DNA of 64,000 nt, taken from Pseudomonas sp. URMO17WK12:I2. Its GTDB lineage: Bacteria; Pseudomonadota; Gammaproteobacteria; Pseudomonadales; Pseudomonadaceae. The position numbers and the translations under genes were made by a program. Shown here piece by piece: positions 34,253-43,568 of this stretch. The stretch is taken from positions 124,001 to 188,000 of the forward strand of contig NZ_QKYW01000006.1 in assembly GCF_003253735.1 (NCBI RefSeq). Reading direction: 5' to 3'. Positions within the stretch are counted from its first letter, which is position 1. Every line of letters starts with the position of its first letter. Below the pieces are notes generated by a model that worked only from the letters and a program-made list of their open reading frames with translations, was not told where the DNA came from and did no database searches.

Positions 34253-35038
34253 ATGGCGGGCAAGGAACCGGTCAGCGAGCTGATTCGCGCCAAGGATCTT
34301 GGCAGCGTCGACCGTTGGTCGCTGCCCAGCTTCGACGAGCATGACGAGTCGCAACCCGAGGCACCCGCGCCGGAGCCAGTGGCTGCCGAGCCGCAGCCGA
34401 TGGTGCAGGAAAGCGAGGAGGTGGCCCTCGAGGATGTCAAACCCTTGACGCTCGATGAGCTCGAGGCCATCCGCCAGGACGCCTACAACGAGGGCTTCGC
34501 TACCGGTGAAAAAGACGGCTTCCGGGCTGGCCAGCTCAAGGCCAAGCAGGAGGCGGATGCCGCCCTGGCCGGTCGTGTCCAGGCACTCGAGCAGGTCATG
34601 CGTCATCTGTTCGAACCGATCGCCGATCAGGACCAGCAGCTGGAAGCCGCAATGGTGACGCTGGTCGGCCAGGTCACCCGTGAAGTCATTCAGCGTGAGC
34701 TGAGTGGCGACTCCAGCCAGATCCGCCAGGTGCTGCGCGAAGCGCTCAAATTGTTGCCCATGGGCGCGGAAAACATCCGCATCCACCTCAACCCCCAGGA
34801 CTTCGAACTGGTCAAGACGCTACGCGACCGCCACGAGGAAAGCTGGCGGATTCTCGAAGACGATTCGCTGCTGCCGGGCGGTTGCCGGGTGGAGAGCGAA
34901 CACAGCCGCATCGACGCCAGTGTCGAAACCCGGCTGAGCCAGGCACTCAAGCAACTGTTCGAGCAACAGCGCGAGCATGCCACCACGCCGCGCGCCGCCG
35001 ATATGGTCATCGACCTGGACACCACCGATGCGCCTTGA
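34253..35038 (+). CDS. fliH: flagellar export regulator FliH
   Basis: A 261-residue regulator of the FliI ATPase. [21 protein letters not shown] is the Pseudomonas FliH N-terminus; a Glu/Pro-rich linker, a GxxxG-type helical stretch ([21 protein letters not shown]) and the C-terminal globular domain ([16 protein letters not shown]) follow. ATG 34253 fits the conserved start, but its ribosome site is poor because the palindromic element ends directly before it. An alternative GTG at 34229 would add eight residues from within the element. It overlaps fliI by 11 bases. Confidence 0.9.
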   Translation: MAGKEPVSELIRAKDLGSVDRWSLPSFDEHDESQPEAPAPEPVAAEPQPMVQESEEVALEDVKPLTLDELEAIRQDAYNEGFATGEKDGFRAGQLKAKQEADAALAGRVQALEQVMRHLFEPIADQDQQLEAAMVTLVGQVTREVIQRELSGDSSQIRQVLREALKLLPMGAENIRIHLNPQDFELVKTLRDRHEESWRILEDDSLLPGGCRVESEHSRIDASVETRLSQALKQLFEQQREHATTPRAADMVIDLDTTDAP

Positions 35039-36386
35039 ACGCCTCAGCTTCGCCCGCCGCCTGGACGGCTACGGCGAGGCGGTCAAACTCCCCACCCAGC
35101 CCATCGTCGAAGGCCGTCTGCTGCGCATGGTCGGCCTGACCCTGGAGGCCGAGGGTCTGCGTGCCGCCCTGGGCAGCCGCTGCCTGGTGATCAACGACGA
35201 CAGCTATCACCCGGTGCAGGTCGAAGCCGAGGTGATGGGCTTCTCCTCCGGCAAGATCTACCTGATGCCGGTTGGCAGCTTGGCGGGAATCGCGCCGGGC
35301 GCCCGGGTGGTGCCACTGCCGGATACCGGGCGGCTGCCCATGGGCATGTCGATGCTCGGCCGGGTGCTCGATGGCGCCGGGCGTGCCCTGGATGGCAAGG
35401 GCGGCATGAAGGCCGAGGACTGGGTGCCGATGGATGGCCCGACCATCAACCCACTCAAGCGCCACCCGATCAGCGAACCCTTGGACGTCGGCATCCGCAG
35501 CATCAACGGCCTGCTCACCGTCGGACGTGGCCAGCGCCTCGGTCTGTTCGCCGGTACCGGTGTCGGTAAGTCGGTGCTGCTGGGCATGATGACGCGCTTC
35601 ACCGAGGCCGAGATCATCGTGGTCGGGCTGATCGGTGAACGGGGCCGCGAGGTGAAGGAGTTCATCGACGAGATTCTTGGCGAGGAGGGCATCAAGCGCT
35701 CGGTGGTGGTCGCCTCACCTGCCGATGATGCGCCGTTGATGCGCCTGCGCGCCGCCATGTACTGCACGCGTATCGCCGAATACTTCCGTGACAAGGGCAA
35801 GAACGTCCTGTTGCTGATGGATTCGCTGACCCGTTTCGCCCAGGCCCAGCGGGAAATCGCCCTGGCCATCGGTGAGCCGCCGGCGACCAAGGGCTATCCA
35901 CCGTCGGTGTTCGCCAAGCTGCCACGCCTGGTCGAACGGGCCGGTAATGCCGAGGCCGGCGGCGGTTCGATCACTGCCTTCTACACCGTGCTCTCCGAAG
36001 GCGATGACCAGCAGGATCCGATTGCCGATGCCGCCCGTGGTGTACTCGACGGTCACTTCGTGCTGTCCCGACGGCTGGCCGAGGAGGGGCACTACCCGGC
36101 CATTGATATCGAAGCCTCGATCAGCCGGGTGATGCCCCAGGTGGTCAGCCCCGAGCACATGCGTAACGCCCAGCGCTTCAAGCAGCTGTGGTCGCGTTAC
36201 CAGCAGAGCCGCGACCTGATCAGCGTCGGCGCCTACGTGCCGGGCGGCGATGCCGACACCGACCTGGCCATCGCTCGCCAGCCGGTCATGGTGCGCTACC
36301 TGCGCCAGGCGCTGGGCGAGAGCGAGAGCCTGGAGAGCAGCCGCGAGCTGCTCGCCGCGGTGCTCAACCCCACGGCGGCGTCCTAA
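35028..36386 (+). CDS. fliI: flagellum-specific ATPase FliI
   Basis: A 452-residue ATPase of the flagellar type III export apparatus, related to the F1 beta subunit. Walker A is [13 protein letters not shown] near residue 175; [19 protein letters not shown] and Walker [21 protein letters not shown] follow. The C-terminus ([11 protein letters not shown] region) is complete. ATG 35028 lies within the end of fliH. Confidence 0.97.
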   Translation: MRLERLSFARRLDGYGEAVKLPTQPIVEGRLLRMVGLTLEAEGLRAALGSRCLVINDDSYHPVQVEAEVMGFSSGKIYLMPVGSLAGIAPGARVVPLPDTGRLPMGMSMLGRVLDGAGRALDGKGGMKAEDWVPMDGPTINPLKRHPISEPLDVGIRSINGLLTVGRGQRLGLFAGTGVGKSVLLGMMTRFTEAEIIVVGLIGERGREVKEFIDEILGEEGIKRSVVVASPADDAPLMRLRAAMYCTRIAEYFRDKGKNVLLLMDSLTRFAQAQREIALAIGEPPATKGYPPSVFAKLPRLVERAGNAEAGGGSITAFYTVLSEGDDQQDPIADAARGVLDGHFVLSRRLAEEGHYPAIDIEASISRVMPQVVSPEHMRNAQRFKQLWSRYQQSRDLISVGAYVPGGDADTDLAIARQPVMVRYLRQALGESESLESSRELLAAVLNPTAAS

Positions 36387-36389
36387 CCC

Positions 36390-36842
36390 GTGGCCGCCAG
36401 CCGAGCGGCGCGTCTGGCGCCGGTGGTCGACATGGCCGAGAAGGCCGAACGTGAAGCCGCCCTGCAGCTTGGTCGCGCCCAGGGCCTGCTGGGGCAGGCG
36501 CAGAGCAAGCTCGCCGATCTGGAGACTTACCTGCAGGGGTACCAGCAGCAATGGATGAACGAGGGCCAGCATGGGGTATCCGGCCAGTGGCTGATGAACT
36601 ACCAGCGCTTCTTATCCCAGCTCGACGTGGCGATCGCCCAGCAGCAGCAGGCGGTGAACTGGCATCGCAACAACCTGGACAAGGTGCGCGAGGTCTGGCA
36701 ACAGCGCTACGCGCGCCTGGAAGGGCTGCGCAAGCTGGTGCAACGTTATCTGGATGAAGCACGCCTGGCCGAGGACAAGCGCGAGCAGAAACTGCTCGAC
36801 GAGCTGTCGCAGCGCATTCCGCGACGCGATTCCCTGGAATGA
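36390..36842 (+). CDS. fliJ: flagellar export chaperone FliJ
   Basis: A 150-residue, almost entirely alpha-helical coiled-coil protein that sits in the FliI hexamer and couples it to FlhA. Typical features are SRAARLAPVVDMAEKAEREA at the N-terminus and a second long helix (AVNWHRNNLDKVREVWQQRY). It starts with GTG three bases after the fliI stop. Last gene of the fliE operon; a 207-base gap follows before hsbA. Confidence 0.9.
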   Translation: MAASRAARLAPVVDMAEKAEREAALQLGRAQGLLGQAQSKLADLETYLQGYQQQWMNEGQHGVSGQWLMNYQRFLSQLDVAIAQQQQAVNWHRNNLDKVREVWQQRYARLEGLRKLVQRYLDEARLAEDKREQKLLDELSQRIPRRDSLE

Positions 36843-37049
36843 GGTTGCTGCTTGCGCGGGCTAGTGCTAAATCTTCTAAGGTCGGAATTCAGCACGCCGC
36901 AGTGCGGGCTGGGCATGGCCACGAAAAACAGGTGAGACACCGCGTCACCACACGGGTCAACAGCTTATCGGCTGCTCGACAGGGCAGGCTCGGCCACGTT
37001 GACCCGCCTTAGCGGGCTACGGGTTATCCCGGATATCAAGGAGTGTTTC

Positions 37050-37355
37050 ATGCCCATCACCTCGCTGCCCTCGGAAGACGGGCAAGAGTTGACCATTACC
37101 ATTCAGGGGCGCTTCGATTTCGGCGCCCATCAGGAATTTCGCCGCGCCTACGAGCGAGTCGATATCCGTCCCAAGCGTTATACGGTCGATCTCAAGGGGA
37201 CCACCTACCTCGACAGTTCGGCGCTCGGCATGTTGTTGCTGTTGCGAGATCATGCCGGTGGCGACCGTGCGCAGATTCGCCTGCTCAACTGCAACGCCGA
37301 CGTTCGCAAGATTCTCTCCATTTCCAACTTCGAACAGCTCTTCCAGATCGACTGA
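37050..37355 (+). CDS. hsbA: STAS-domain anti-sigma factor antagonist HsbA
   Basis: A 101-residue single STAS domain with the phosphorylatable serine in TYLDSSALGMLLLL (Ser56). In P. aeruginosa HsbA is switched by HsbR phosphorylation and binds the anti-sigma factor FlgM or a diguanylate cyclase, steering cells between swimming and biofilm growth. The name here rests on family and on its place before hsbR and hptB. AAGGAG precedes the ATG, and it lies six bases before hsbR. Confidence 0.85.
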   Translation: MPITSLPSEDGQELTITIQGRFDFGAHQEFRRAYERVDIRPKRYTVDLKGTTYLDSSALGMLLLLRDHAGGDRAQIRLLNCNADVRKILSISNFEQLFQID

Positions 37356-37361
37356 GGCGCG

Positions 37362-39059
37362 ATGAACGCCTCATCCCTCACCATCCTGATTGCCGAGGAC
37401 AGCGCTACTGATCGCATGCTGTTGTCGACCATCGTCGCTCGCCAGGGGCATCGGGTGCTGGTGGCCGCCAATGGGCTGGAGGCGGTGGCGCTATTCGAGT
37501 CGCAGCGCCCGCAGCTGGTACTGATGGATGCGCTGATGCCGGTGATGGACGGTTTCGAAGCGGCCAGGCGGATCAAGGCCACGGCTGGTGAAGCCATGGT
37601 GCCGATCATCTTCCTGACCTCTCTGAGCGAAGACGAAGCGTTGGTCAGTTGCCTGGAGGCGGGTGGCGATGATTTTCTCGCCAAGCCCTACAGCCGGGTG
37701 ATTCTCGAAGCCAAGATCAACGCCATGGACCGCTTGCGGCGCCTGCACCAGGAGGTGTTGCGCCAGCGCGACCAGATTGCCCGGCACAACGAGCACCTGC
37801 AGAACGAGCAACTGGTCGCCAAGGCGGTTTTCGACAAGGTGGCCCACTCCGGTTGCCTGGGTTCTGGCAACGTGCGCTATTTGCAGTCGCCCTATGCGCT
37901 GTTCAATGGCGACCTGCTGCTGGCCGCCTTTCACCCCAGTGGCGACATGCACCTGTTGCTTGGTGATTTCACCGGGCATGGCTTGCCAGCTGCGATCGGC
38001 GCCATGCCCCTGGCGGACGTCTTCTACCGCATGACGGGCAAAGGGCATTCGCTGGTGGAGATCCTCCACGAGAGCAATGCCAAGTTGCGCCGCATCCTGC
38101 CCCGTGGCGTGTTCTGCTGCGCCACCCTGTTGAGCATCAGTTTCCGCCGCCGAACCGTCGACTTCTGGGGCGGCGGCCTGCCGGCCGGTTATGTGCTGCG
38201 CCAGGGCAGTGGCGAGCGTGTGCCGCTGGTATCGCGCCACCTGCCGCTGGGTGTGCTCGACCCAGACAGTTTTCGCGATGACTTCGAATCCTACTCGCTG
38301 GAGCTGGGTGACCGGGTTTTTCTGCTTTCCGATGGCGTACTCGAGGCGCAGAACGAACGCGACGAGCTGTTCGGCGAACAGCGCCTGCTCGAGGTGCTCG
38401 ATGCCGGCCATGACGCATCGCTTCTGTTCGACGACATTCAGCAGGCGTTGCAGGCTTTTCACGGTGAAGCCCGTGATGATGTCAGTCTGGTCGAAGTGAC
38501 CATGGTCGAGGAGGGCACGGTCGTCCGTCCGCCGCTACCGGCCGGTGAGTCCCAGGCGGGCCCGGACAACTGGTCGGCGCGTTATGATTTTCGCGGTGCC
38601 ACCCTGCGCGACTTCTACCCCTTGCCGCATCTGCTTCAATTGCTGCTCGAAGTACCGGGGCTGCGCGGCAGTGGCGGCAACCTCTACAGCGTGCTGTGCG
38701 AGCTGTACACCAACGCGCTCGAACATGGTGTGCTGGCACTGGATTCCTCGCTCAAGCGCGATGCCGCCGGCTTTGCCGAGTACTATCGGTTGCGCGCCGA
38801 ACGGCTCGACACCCTGCAGGATGGTTGCGTCAGCGTGGCTTTTGACGTAAGTCAGCGCCCGGGCGGTGGCTGCCTGACCTTGACGGTCGAGGACAGCGGC
38901 GCAGGCTTCGACCCGATGGCGGTGATGGGGCGACTGAGCGCGGCAAGCGGCTTCAGTGGCCGCGGCATGGGGCTGATCCGCGAACTCAGCGAGCGCTGTG
39001 AGTGGTCGCCTGACGGGCGTCGGGTCTGTGTGGAGTTTTCCTGGGCCACACAGGCATAA
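37362..39059 (+). CDS. hsbR: response regulator with PP2C phosphatase and kinase domains (HsbR)
   Basis: A 565-residue three-domain protein. The N-terminal receiver (acceptor Asp56 in VLMDALMPVMDG) is followed by a helical linker, a PP2C/SpoIIE phosphatase (GDMHLLLGDFTGHGLPAAIGA, DRVFLLSDGVLEAQ, DDVSLVEV) and a C-terminal HATPase of the anti-sigma kinase kind (LCELYTNALEHGVL, VEDSGAGFD). It matches HsbR, which phosphorylates and dephosphorylates HsbA depending on its own phosphorylation via HptB. It sits between hsbA and hptB. Confidence 0.9.
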   Translation: MNASSLTILIAEDSATDRMLLSTIVARQGHRVLVAANGLEAVALFESQRPQLVLMDALMPVMDGFEAARRIKATAGEAMVPIIFLTSLSEDEALVSCLEAGGDDFLAKPYSRVILEAKINAMDRLRRLHQEVLRQRDQIARHNEHLQNEQLVAKAVFDKVAHSGCLGSGNVRYLQSPYALFNGDLLLAAFHPSGDMHLLLGDFTGHGLPAAIGAMPLADVFYRMTGKGHSLVEILHESNAKLRRILPRGVFCCATLLSISFRRRTVDFWGGGLPAGYVLRQGSGERVPLVSRHLPLGVLDPDSFRDDFESYSLELGDRVFLLSDGVLEAQNERDELFGEQRLLEVLDAGHDASLLFDDIQQALQAFHGEARDDVSLVEVTMVEEGTVVRPPLPAGESQAGPDNWSARYDFRGATLRDFYPLPHLLQLLLEVPGLRGSGGNLYSVLCELYTNALEHGVLALDSSLKRDAAGFAEYYRLRAERLDTLQDGCVSVAFDVSQRPGGGCLTLTVEDSGAGFDPMAVMGRLSAASGFSGRGMGLIRELSERCEWSPDGRRVCVEFSWATQA

Positions 39060-39136
39060 TCCGTCTGCTTTCGCGTGCTACCTCAGGATGAGCCCGCGGT
39101 GGCAAACCGTCGTTCGAGGCTGGCCTGGAGTCTAGG

Positions 39137-39493
39137 GTGTCCGACAATCATCTGGATCGCGATGTACTGAACACCTTGCAGGACATCATGGAGGACGAGT
39201 ATCCGGTGCTGCTGGATACCTTCGTGACCGACTCCGAAGAACGCCTGCGCCTCCTGCAAGACGCCCAGCAGGAGCAGGATGCCCAGGCCATGCGTCGTGC
39301 AGCGCACAGTTTCAAGGGCAGCTGCAGCAACATGGGCGCCAAGGTGTTGGCCGAATCCTGCCGGGATCTCGAAGAACTGGCGCGACGTGGGGAGCTGGCC
39401 GGGTCGGCGCAACTGGTCTCGCGTATCGAGCGCGAGTTCGCCATCGTGAGAATTCTGCTGAAGTCCGAGCGGCAGCGTTTCCCGACTCGCTAG
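39137..39493 (+). CDS. hptB: histidine phosphotransfer protein HptB
   Basis: A 118-residue Hpt domain with the phospho-acceptor His57 in RAAHSFKGSCSNMGAK. In P. aeruginosa HptB takes phosphate from several hybrid kinases, including RetS-associated ones, and passes it to HsbR. It starts with GTG, preceded by GGAGTCTAGG. It comes 77 bases after hsbR and shares its strand. A sigma-54 site for fliK begins 14 bases after its stop. Confidence 0.88.
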   Translation: MSDNHLDRDVLNTLQDIMEDEYPVLLDTFVTDSEERLRLLQDAQQEQDAQAMRRAAHSFKGSCSNMGAKVLAESCRDLEELARRGELAGSAQLVSRIEREFAIVRILLKSERQRFPTR

Positions 39494-39507
39494 CTTTTCT
39501 CGAATGT

Positions 39508-39523
39508 TGGCTCGACCCTTGCT
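39508..39523 (+). promoter_or_regulatory. sigma-54 promoter of fliK
   Basis: TTGGCTCGACCCTTGCT fits the RpoN pattern with one change in the -24 box (TGGCTC for TGGCAC). GG at 39509-39510 and GC at 39521-39522 have exact twelve-base spacing. The predicted start is near 39534, about 30 bases before fliK. It makes fliK a separate transcription unit from hsbA-hsbR-hptB. Confidence 0.8.
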
Positions 39524-39562
39524 TGGAGAGGGCGTACGTCATAATCCAAGCGGAGAGCATTC

Positions 39563-40834
39563 ATGCCCGTTGCCCCTGATCTGTTGCTGACCCCGGCCCC
39601 GGCTGCCAAGCCAAAGGCCGCACCGGCAACCAATACGCAGAGCACCGCGCAACCGCGCAAGCAGGAGGCTTCTAGCTTCTCGCAGGTGTATGCCAAAGAG
39701 CGCCAGGCCAAGGCTACCGAACGCCAGGAAGATGCCGCGAAGTCGGCTCGCGACGGCAAGGCCGATCCCCAGGCGAGCGCCAGCGATCCGGCAACGGCCG
39801 CTGCCGCCGAGCCGGCGGTTGCCGATAGCGGCAAGGATTTGCCTGAAGAACCGATGCCGGAAGAGGGCAGCGTCGATCCCCTCATGCTGCTGGGCCTGTT
39901 CCAGCCAGAGCCGCAGGCCGAGGTGGTCGAAGCCGAGCCTGAGGCGCAGACCGCTGCCGTGGTTCCCACCAGCCTGATGAGCTCCGCCCCGGCAAGCATG
40001 ACCGAGGCCAGCTTCGATCCGGAAATTGACGCGCTCAACCAGCAACCCGCCGTGCAATTGGCGCTCGAGGTAGGTGTCCAGGAGAAGGCCGCCGCGCAGT
40101 CGAGCGCCAACCCAGGCGGTGCAGCGGCGTCGGCATCGGCCAGCAGTGGCCAGGCGTTTGCCAGCGCCATGGCGGCCATGGGCATGAAGTCCACGGCGGT
40201 GGAGGGCGAAACGAGCGAGGTTACCCCGTTGCCGTCTTTCGAACTCAGCAGCGAGGCGCTCGAGGCGCTCAAGGAAAGTTCGGCCGGCACCGCGCCCGAG
40301 CAGTTCGTCAGCAAGCTCAGTGCGTTGAGCCAGGCGGTTGGCCAGCAGGCTTCTCAGGTTGGCCGCGTGGCTGTGGTGCCCGGTCAGCCAGTGGCCATGC
40401 AGCAGGCCGGCTGGAGTGAGGGCGTGGTGGACAAGGTGATGTGGATGTCCAGCCAGAACCTCAAGTCCGCGGAGATCCAGCTCGACCCGGCTGAGCTCGG
40501 ACGCCTCGATGTGCGCATCAGCCTGAACCAGGATCAGACCCAGATCAGCTTCGCCAGCGCTCACCCAGGTGTACGCGAGGCGCTGGAAAGCCAGGTTCAC
40601 CGCCTGCGCGAGATGTTCACCCAGCAGGGCATGAACCTGGCCGACGTCAACGTTTCCGATCAGTCCCAGGGCCGTGCCTGGCAGGGGCAGGAAGGCGATG
40701 GGCGTGGCCGTGGCAGCCGGATGGCGGATGAGGGTGGGGCTGGTGGCGAGAGCGAGGAGCGGGTGATCGGCAGCATCGAGATCCGCGACCCGGCCCAGGG
40801 CACTGGCCGCGGCATGGTCGACTATTACGCCTGA
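39563..40834 (+). CDS. fliK: flagellar hook-length control protein FliK
   Basis: A 423-residue secreted ruler protein. The first 280 residues are low in complexity (Ala, Glu, Gln, Pro), as expected for the flexible measuring part. The C-terminal domain (about 285-385; KSAEIQLDPAELGRLDVRIS, VREALESQVHRLREMFTQQG) is the Flg_hook domain that makes FlhB switch substrates. It is followed by a Gly/Arg-rich tail and a strong terminator. Confidence 0.92.
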   Translation: MPVAPDLLLTPAPAAKPKAAPATNTQSTAQPRKQEASSFSQVYAKERQAKATERQEDAAKSARDGKADPQASASDPATAAAAEPAVADSGKDLPEEPMPEEGSVDPLMLLGLFQPEPQAEVVEAEPEAQTAAVVPTSLMSSAPASMTEASFDPEIDALNQQPAVQLALEVGVQEKAAAQSSANPGGAAASASASSGQAFASAMAAMGMKSTAVEGETSEVTPLPSFELSSEALEALKESSAGTAPEQFVSKLSALSQAVGQQASQVGRVAVVPGQPVAMQQAGWSEGVVDKVMWMSSQNLKSAEIQLDPAELGRLDVRISLNQDQTQISFASAHPGVREALESQVHRLREMFTQQGMNLADVNVSDQSQGRAWQGQEGDGRGRGSRMADEGGAGGESEERVIGSIEIRDPAQGTGRGMVDYYA

Positions 40835-40904
40835 CCTGCCGGGCTACACAGGTTCCGGAACGCAGTGGGGCCACCCCTATCGCCAGTTGCTGTTCTAGAC
40901 TTCG

Positions 40905-40946
40905 AATCACCCCGCTCGGTATCACGAGCGGGGTGATTTGCTTTTT
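40905..40946 (+). terminator. Rho-independent terminator after fliK
   Basis: AATCACCCCGCTCG, loop GTATCA, CGAGCGGGGTGATT: a perfect 14-base-pair stem, then TGCTTTTT. It ends the fliK transcript ahead of the fliL sigma-54 promoter. Confidence 0.95.
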
Positions 40947-41026
40947 ACGACACGTCTGCAGTCAGGCCAGGCAGTACGCTTTCGCGTAACATGACGTGCT
41001 CGGTGATTGCAGCCGCATCTATGAGC

Positions 41027-41042
41027 TGGCATAACACTTGCT
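41027..41042 (+). promoter_or_regulatory. sigma-54 promoter of the fliL operon
   Basis: CTGGCATAACACTTGCTC: GG at 41028-41029 and GC at 41040-41041, twelve bases apart, with TGGCAT and TTGCT boxes close to the RpoN consensus. It lies 50 bases before fliL and just after the fliK terminator, so it should drive fliLMNOPQR-flhB. Confidence 0.85.
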
Positions 41043-41092
41043 CTTAACCCATTGAAAGCGGAGGGTTCTCCGCTCCGTGACGGATTTTTGGC

Positions 41093-41617
41093 ATGGCAAA
41101 GAAGAACGCGCCACCCGCTGCTGCTGCCGAAGCGGGCAGCAAGCCGCCTGGCAAGCTAAAGCTCATCATCGTGATCGTGCTGGCACTGTTGCTGGCTGTC
41201 GGGGCATCGATCGGCGGCACCTGGTTCTTCCTGAGCAAGGACAGCGCCAAGCCCGAGGCCGAGCATGCCCAGGCCGAGAACGCCGCGCCGGTCAAGCAAC
41301 CGGCGATCTATGAAGAGCTGACGCCCGCCTTCGTGGTCAACTTCACCCAGAATGGCCGGGCGCGCTACATGCAGGTCAGCGTGGCCTTGATGACCCGTGA
41401 TCAGGCCGGTCTGGATGCGCTGAAGGTGAACATGCCAGTGTTGCGTAACAACCTGGTGATGCTGTTCTCCGGCCAGGACTTCGCCACCCTGATCACGCCG
41501 GTCGGCAAGGAAATGCTGCGCCAGCAGGCCACCGCCAGCGTGCAGCAGCTTGCCGAGAAGGAGACCGGCAAGGTGGTCGTCGAGCAGGTGCTGTTCACCA
41601 ACCTCGTGTTGCAATAG
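41093..41617 (+). CDS. fliL: flagellar basal-body-associated protein FliL
   Basis: A 174-residue inner-membrane protein. A Lys/Ala-rich cytoplasmic start precedes a single membrane helix (LIIVIVLALLLAVGASIGGTW) and a periplasmic stomatin-like domain (YEELTPAFVVNF, RYMQVSVALMTRD, LRNNLVMLFSGQDF). FliL rings surround the stator and support torque. First gene of the fliL operon, 15 bases before fliM. Confidence 0.94.
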   Translation: MAKKNAPPAAAAEAGSKPPGKLKLIIVIVLALLLAVGASIGGTWFFLSKDSAKPEAEHAQAENAAPVKQPAIYEELTPAFVVNFTQNGRARYMQVSVALMTRDQAGLDALKVNMPVLRNNLVMLFSGQDFATLITPVGKEMLRQQATASVQQLAEKETGKVVVEQVLFTNLVLQ

Positions 41618-41632
41618 GGCGGGAGTTCGCTA

Positions 41633-42607
41633 ATGGCCGTACAAGACCTGCTGTCCCAGGACGAGATCGATGCGCTGTTGCACGGGGTCGATGATGGCCT
41701 GGTAGAAGCCGAGGAGTTCGTCGAACCCGGCAGCGTCAAGCAATATGACCTGACCAGCCAGGATCGCATCGTGCGCGGGCGCATGCCGACCCTGGAGATG
41801 ATCAACGAGCGTTTCGCGCGCTACACGCGCATCAGCATGTTCAACCTGCTGCGCCGCTCTGCCGATGTGGCGGTCGGTGGCGTGCAGGTGATGAAGTTCG
41901 GCGAATATGTGCACTCGCTGTACGTGCCGACCAGCCTCAACCTGGTGAAGATGAAGCCACTGCGTGGCACCGGCCTGTTCATCCTCGATGCCAAGCTGGT
42001 GTTCAAGCTGGTCGACAACTTCTTTGGGGGCGATGGCCGCCACGCCAAGATCGAAGGCCGCGAATTCACCCCCACTGAACTGCGTGTTGTACGCATGGTG
42101 CTCGATCAGGCGTTCGTCGACTTGCGCGAAGCCTGGGCGGCGGTGATGGACATCAACTTCGAATACGTGGGCTCGGAGGTCAACCCGGCGCTGGCCAATA
42201 TCGTCAGCCCCAGCGAGGTCATCGTGGTGTCGACCTTCCACATCGAGCTCGATGGCGGCGGCGGTGACCTGCACGTGACCATGCCTTACGCCATGATCGA
42301 GCCGATCCGTGAAATGCTCGACGCCGGTTTCCAGTCCGACGTCGACGATCAGGACGAACGCTGGGTCAAGGCCCTGCGCGAAGATATCCTCGACGTTAGT
42401 GTACCGCTGAGTGCCACCGTGGCGCGGCGCCAGCTCAAGGTGCGCGACATCCTGCACATGCAGCCCGGCGACGTGATTCCCGTCGAGTTGCCCGAGCACA
42501 TGATCCTGCGCGCCAATGGTGTGCCGTCGTTCAAGGTCAAGCTCGGCTCGCACAAGGGCAATCTGTCGCTGCAGGTGCTCGACCCTCTGGATCGCCAGCA
42601 CCGTTAG
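41633..42607 (+). CDS. fliM: flagellar motor switch protein FliM
   Basis: A 324-residue C-ring protein that receives phosphorylated CheY. The N-terminal CheY-binding peptide is visible (DLLSQDEIDALLHGV), followed by the CheC-like middle domain (RMPTLEMINERFARYTRISMF) and the C-terminal SpoA domain (DVSVPLSATVARRQLKVRDIL). GGGAG lies before the ATG. Confidence 0.96.
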   Translation: MAVQDLLSQDEIDALLHGVDDGLVEAEEFVEPGSVKQYDLTSQDRIVRGRMPTLEMINERFARYTRISMFNLLRRSADVAVGGVQVMKFGEYVHSLYVPTSLNLVKMKPLRGTGLFILDAKLVFKLVDNFFGGDGRHAKIEGREFTPTELRVVRMVLDQAFVDLREAWAAVMDINFEYVGSEVNPALANIVSPSEVIVVSTFHIELDGGGGDLHVTMPYAMIEPIREMLDAGFQSDVDDQDERWVKALREDILDVSVPLSATVARRQLKVRDILHMQPGDVIPVELPEHMILRANGVPSFKVKLGSHKGNLSLQVLDPLDRQHR

Positions 42608-42667
42608 CCCCCATTATTTGCCGCGCCGCGCGCGGCCAAACCGATAAACGCCAGCCGAGGTTGAACG

Positions 42668-43138
42668 ATGGCAGACGAGAACGAACAAACCAGCCCCGAG
42701 GAACAGGCGCTGGCCGACGAGTGGGCGGCTGCGCTGTCCGAGTCCGGCGATGCGGATGGGCAGGATGATATCGACGCGATGCTGGCCGCCAGCGCAGCCA
42801 GTCAGCCGTCGGCGCCCCGCGCTCCGATGGAAGAGTTCGGCACTACGCCCAAGGCCAACAATCCGGTCAGCCTGGAGGGGCCGAACCTCGATGTGATTCT
42901 CGACATCCCGGTATCCATCTCCATGGAAGTAGGCAATGCCGATATCACCATCCGTAACCTGCTGCAGCTCAACCAGGGTTCGGTAATCGAGCTCGACCGC
43001 CTGGCGGGCGAGCCACTCGACGTGTTGGTCAATGGCACCCTGATCGCCCACGGCGAAGTGGTGGTGGTCAACGAGAAGTTCGGCATTCGCCTGACCGACG
43101 TGATCAGTCCCAGCGAACGCATCAAGAAGCTGCGCTGA
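42668..43138 (+). CDS. fliN: flagellar motor switch protein FliN
   Basis: A 156-residue C-ring protein. The first 70 residues are acidic and Ala-rich; the last 80 form the SpoA domain (LDVILDIPVSISMEVGNADI, GSVIELDRLAGEPLDVLVNG, FGIRLTDVISPSERIKKL), which pairs with FliM and docks FliH during export. It is separated from fliM by 60 bases and from fliO by four. Confidence 0.96.
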   Translation: MADENEQTSPEEQALADEWAAALSESGDADGQDDIDAMLAASAASQPSAPRAPMEEFGTTPKANNPVSLEGPNLDVILDIPVSISMEVGNADITIRNLLQLNQGSVIELDRLAGEPLDVLVNGTLIAHGEVVVVNEKFGIRLTDVISPSERIKKLR

Positions 43139-43142
43139 CGCC

Positions 43143-43568
43143 ATGAACAGACTCCTGCTCGCGCTGCTGGCGCTGCCGTGCTTCGTATTCGCCGCCGAAC
43201 CGGCAGCCCAGGCGCCTGCCGCCAGCGGCGGTATCGCCGGGCAGCTGGCCCAACTGGTGATCGGCCTGCTGTTGGTGATCGGCCTGATCTTTCTGCTCGC
43301 CTGGATGATGCGCCGCGTGCAGCGTCTGGGGCCTAACAACGGCAAGGTGATCAAGATCGTTGCCAGCCAGGCACTGAGCCCGCGTGACCGCCTGGTGCTG
43401 GTGCAGGTGGGCAACGAGCAGATCCTGCTTGGCCTGACCCCGGGCCGCATCAACTCGCTGCATGTGATGGGCGAGCCGGTTCATCTACCCGATGCCGAGC
43501 CGGCTTCCACCGAGTTCTCCCAGCGCCTGATGGAACTGCTGGGCAAGGATCAGAAGGACAAGTCCTGA
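43143..43568 (+). CDS. fliO: flagellar biosynthesis protein FliO
   Basis: A 141-residue membrane protein with a signal-like N-terminus and one central membrane helix ([22 protein letters not shown]). A cytoplasmic FliO domain follows ([35 protein letters not shown]). It helps FliP assemble into the export gate. Its TGA overlaps the fliP ATG by one base. Confidence 0.93.
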   Translation: MNRLLLALLALPCFVFAAEPAAQAPAASGGIAGQLAQLVIGLLLVIGLIFLLAWMMRRVQRLGPNNGKVIKIVASQALSPRDRLVLVQVGNEQILLGLTPGRINSLHVMGEPVHLPDAEPASTEFSQRLMELLGKDQKDKS

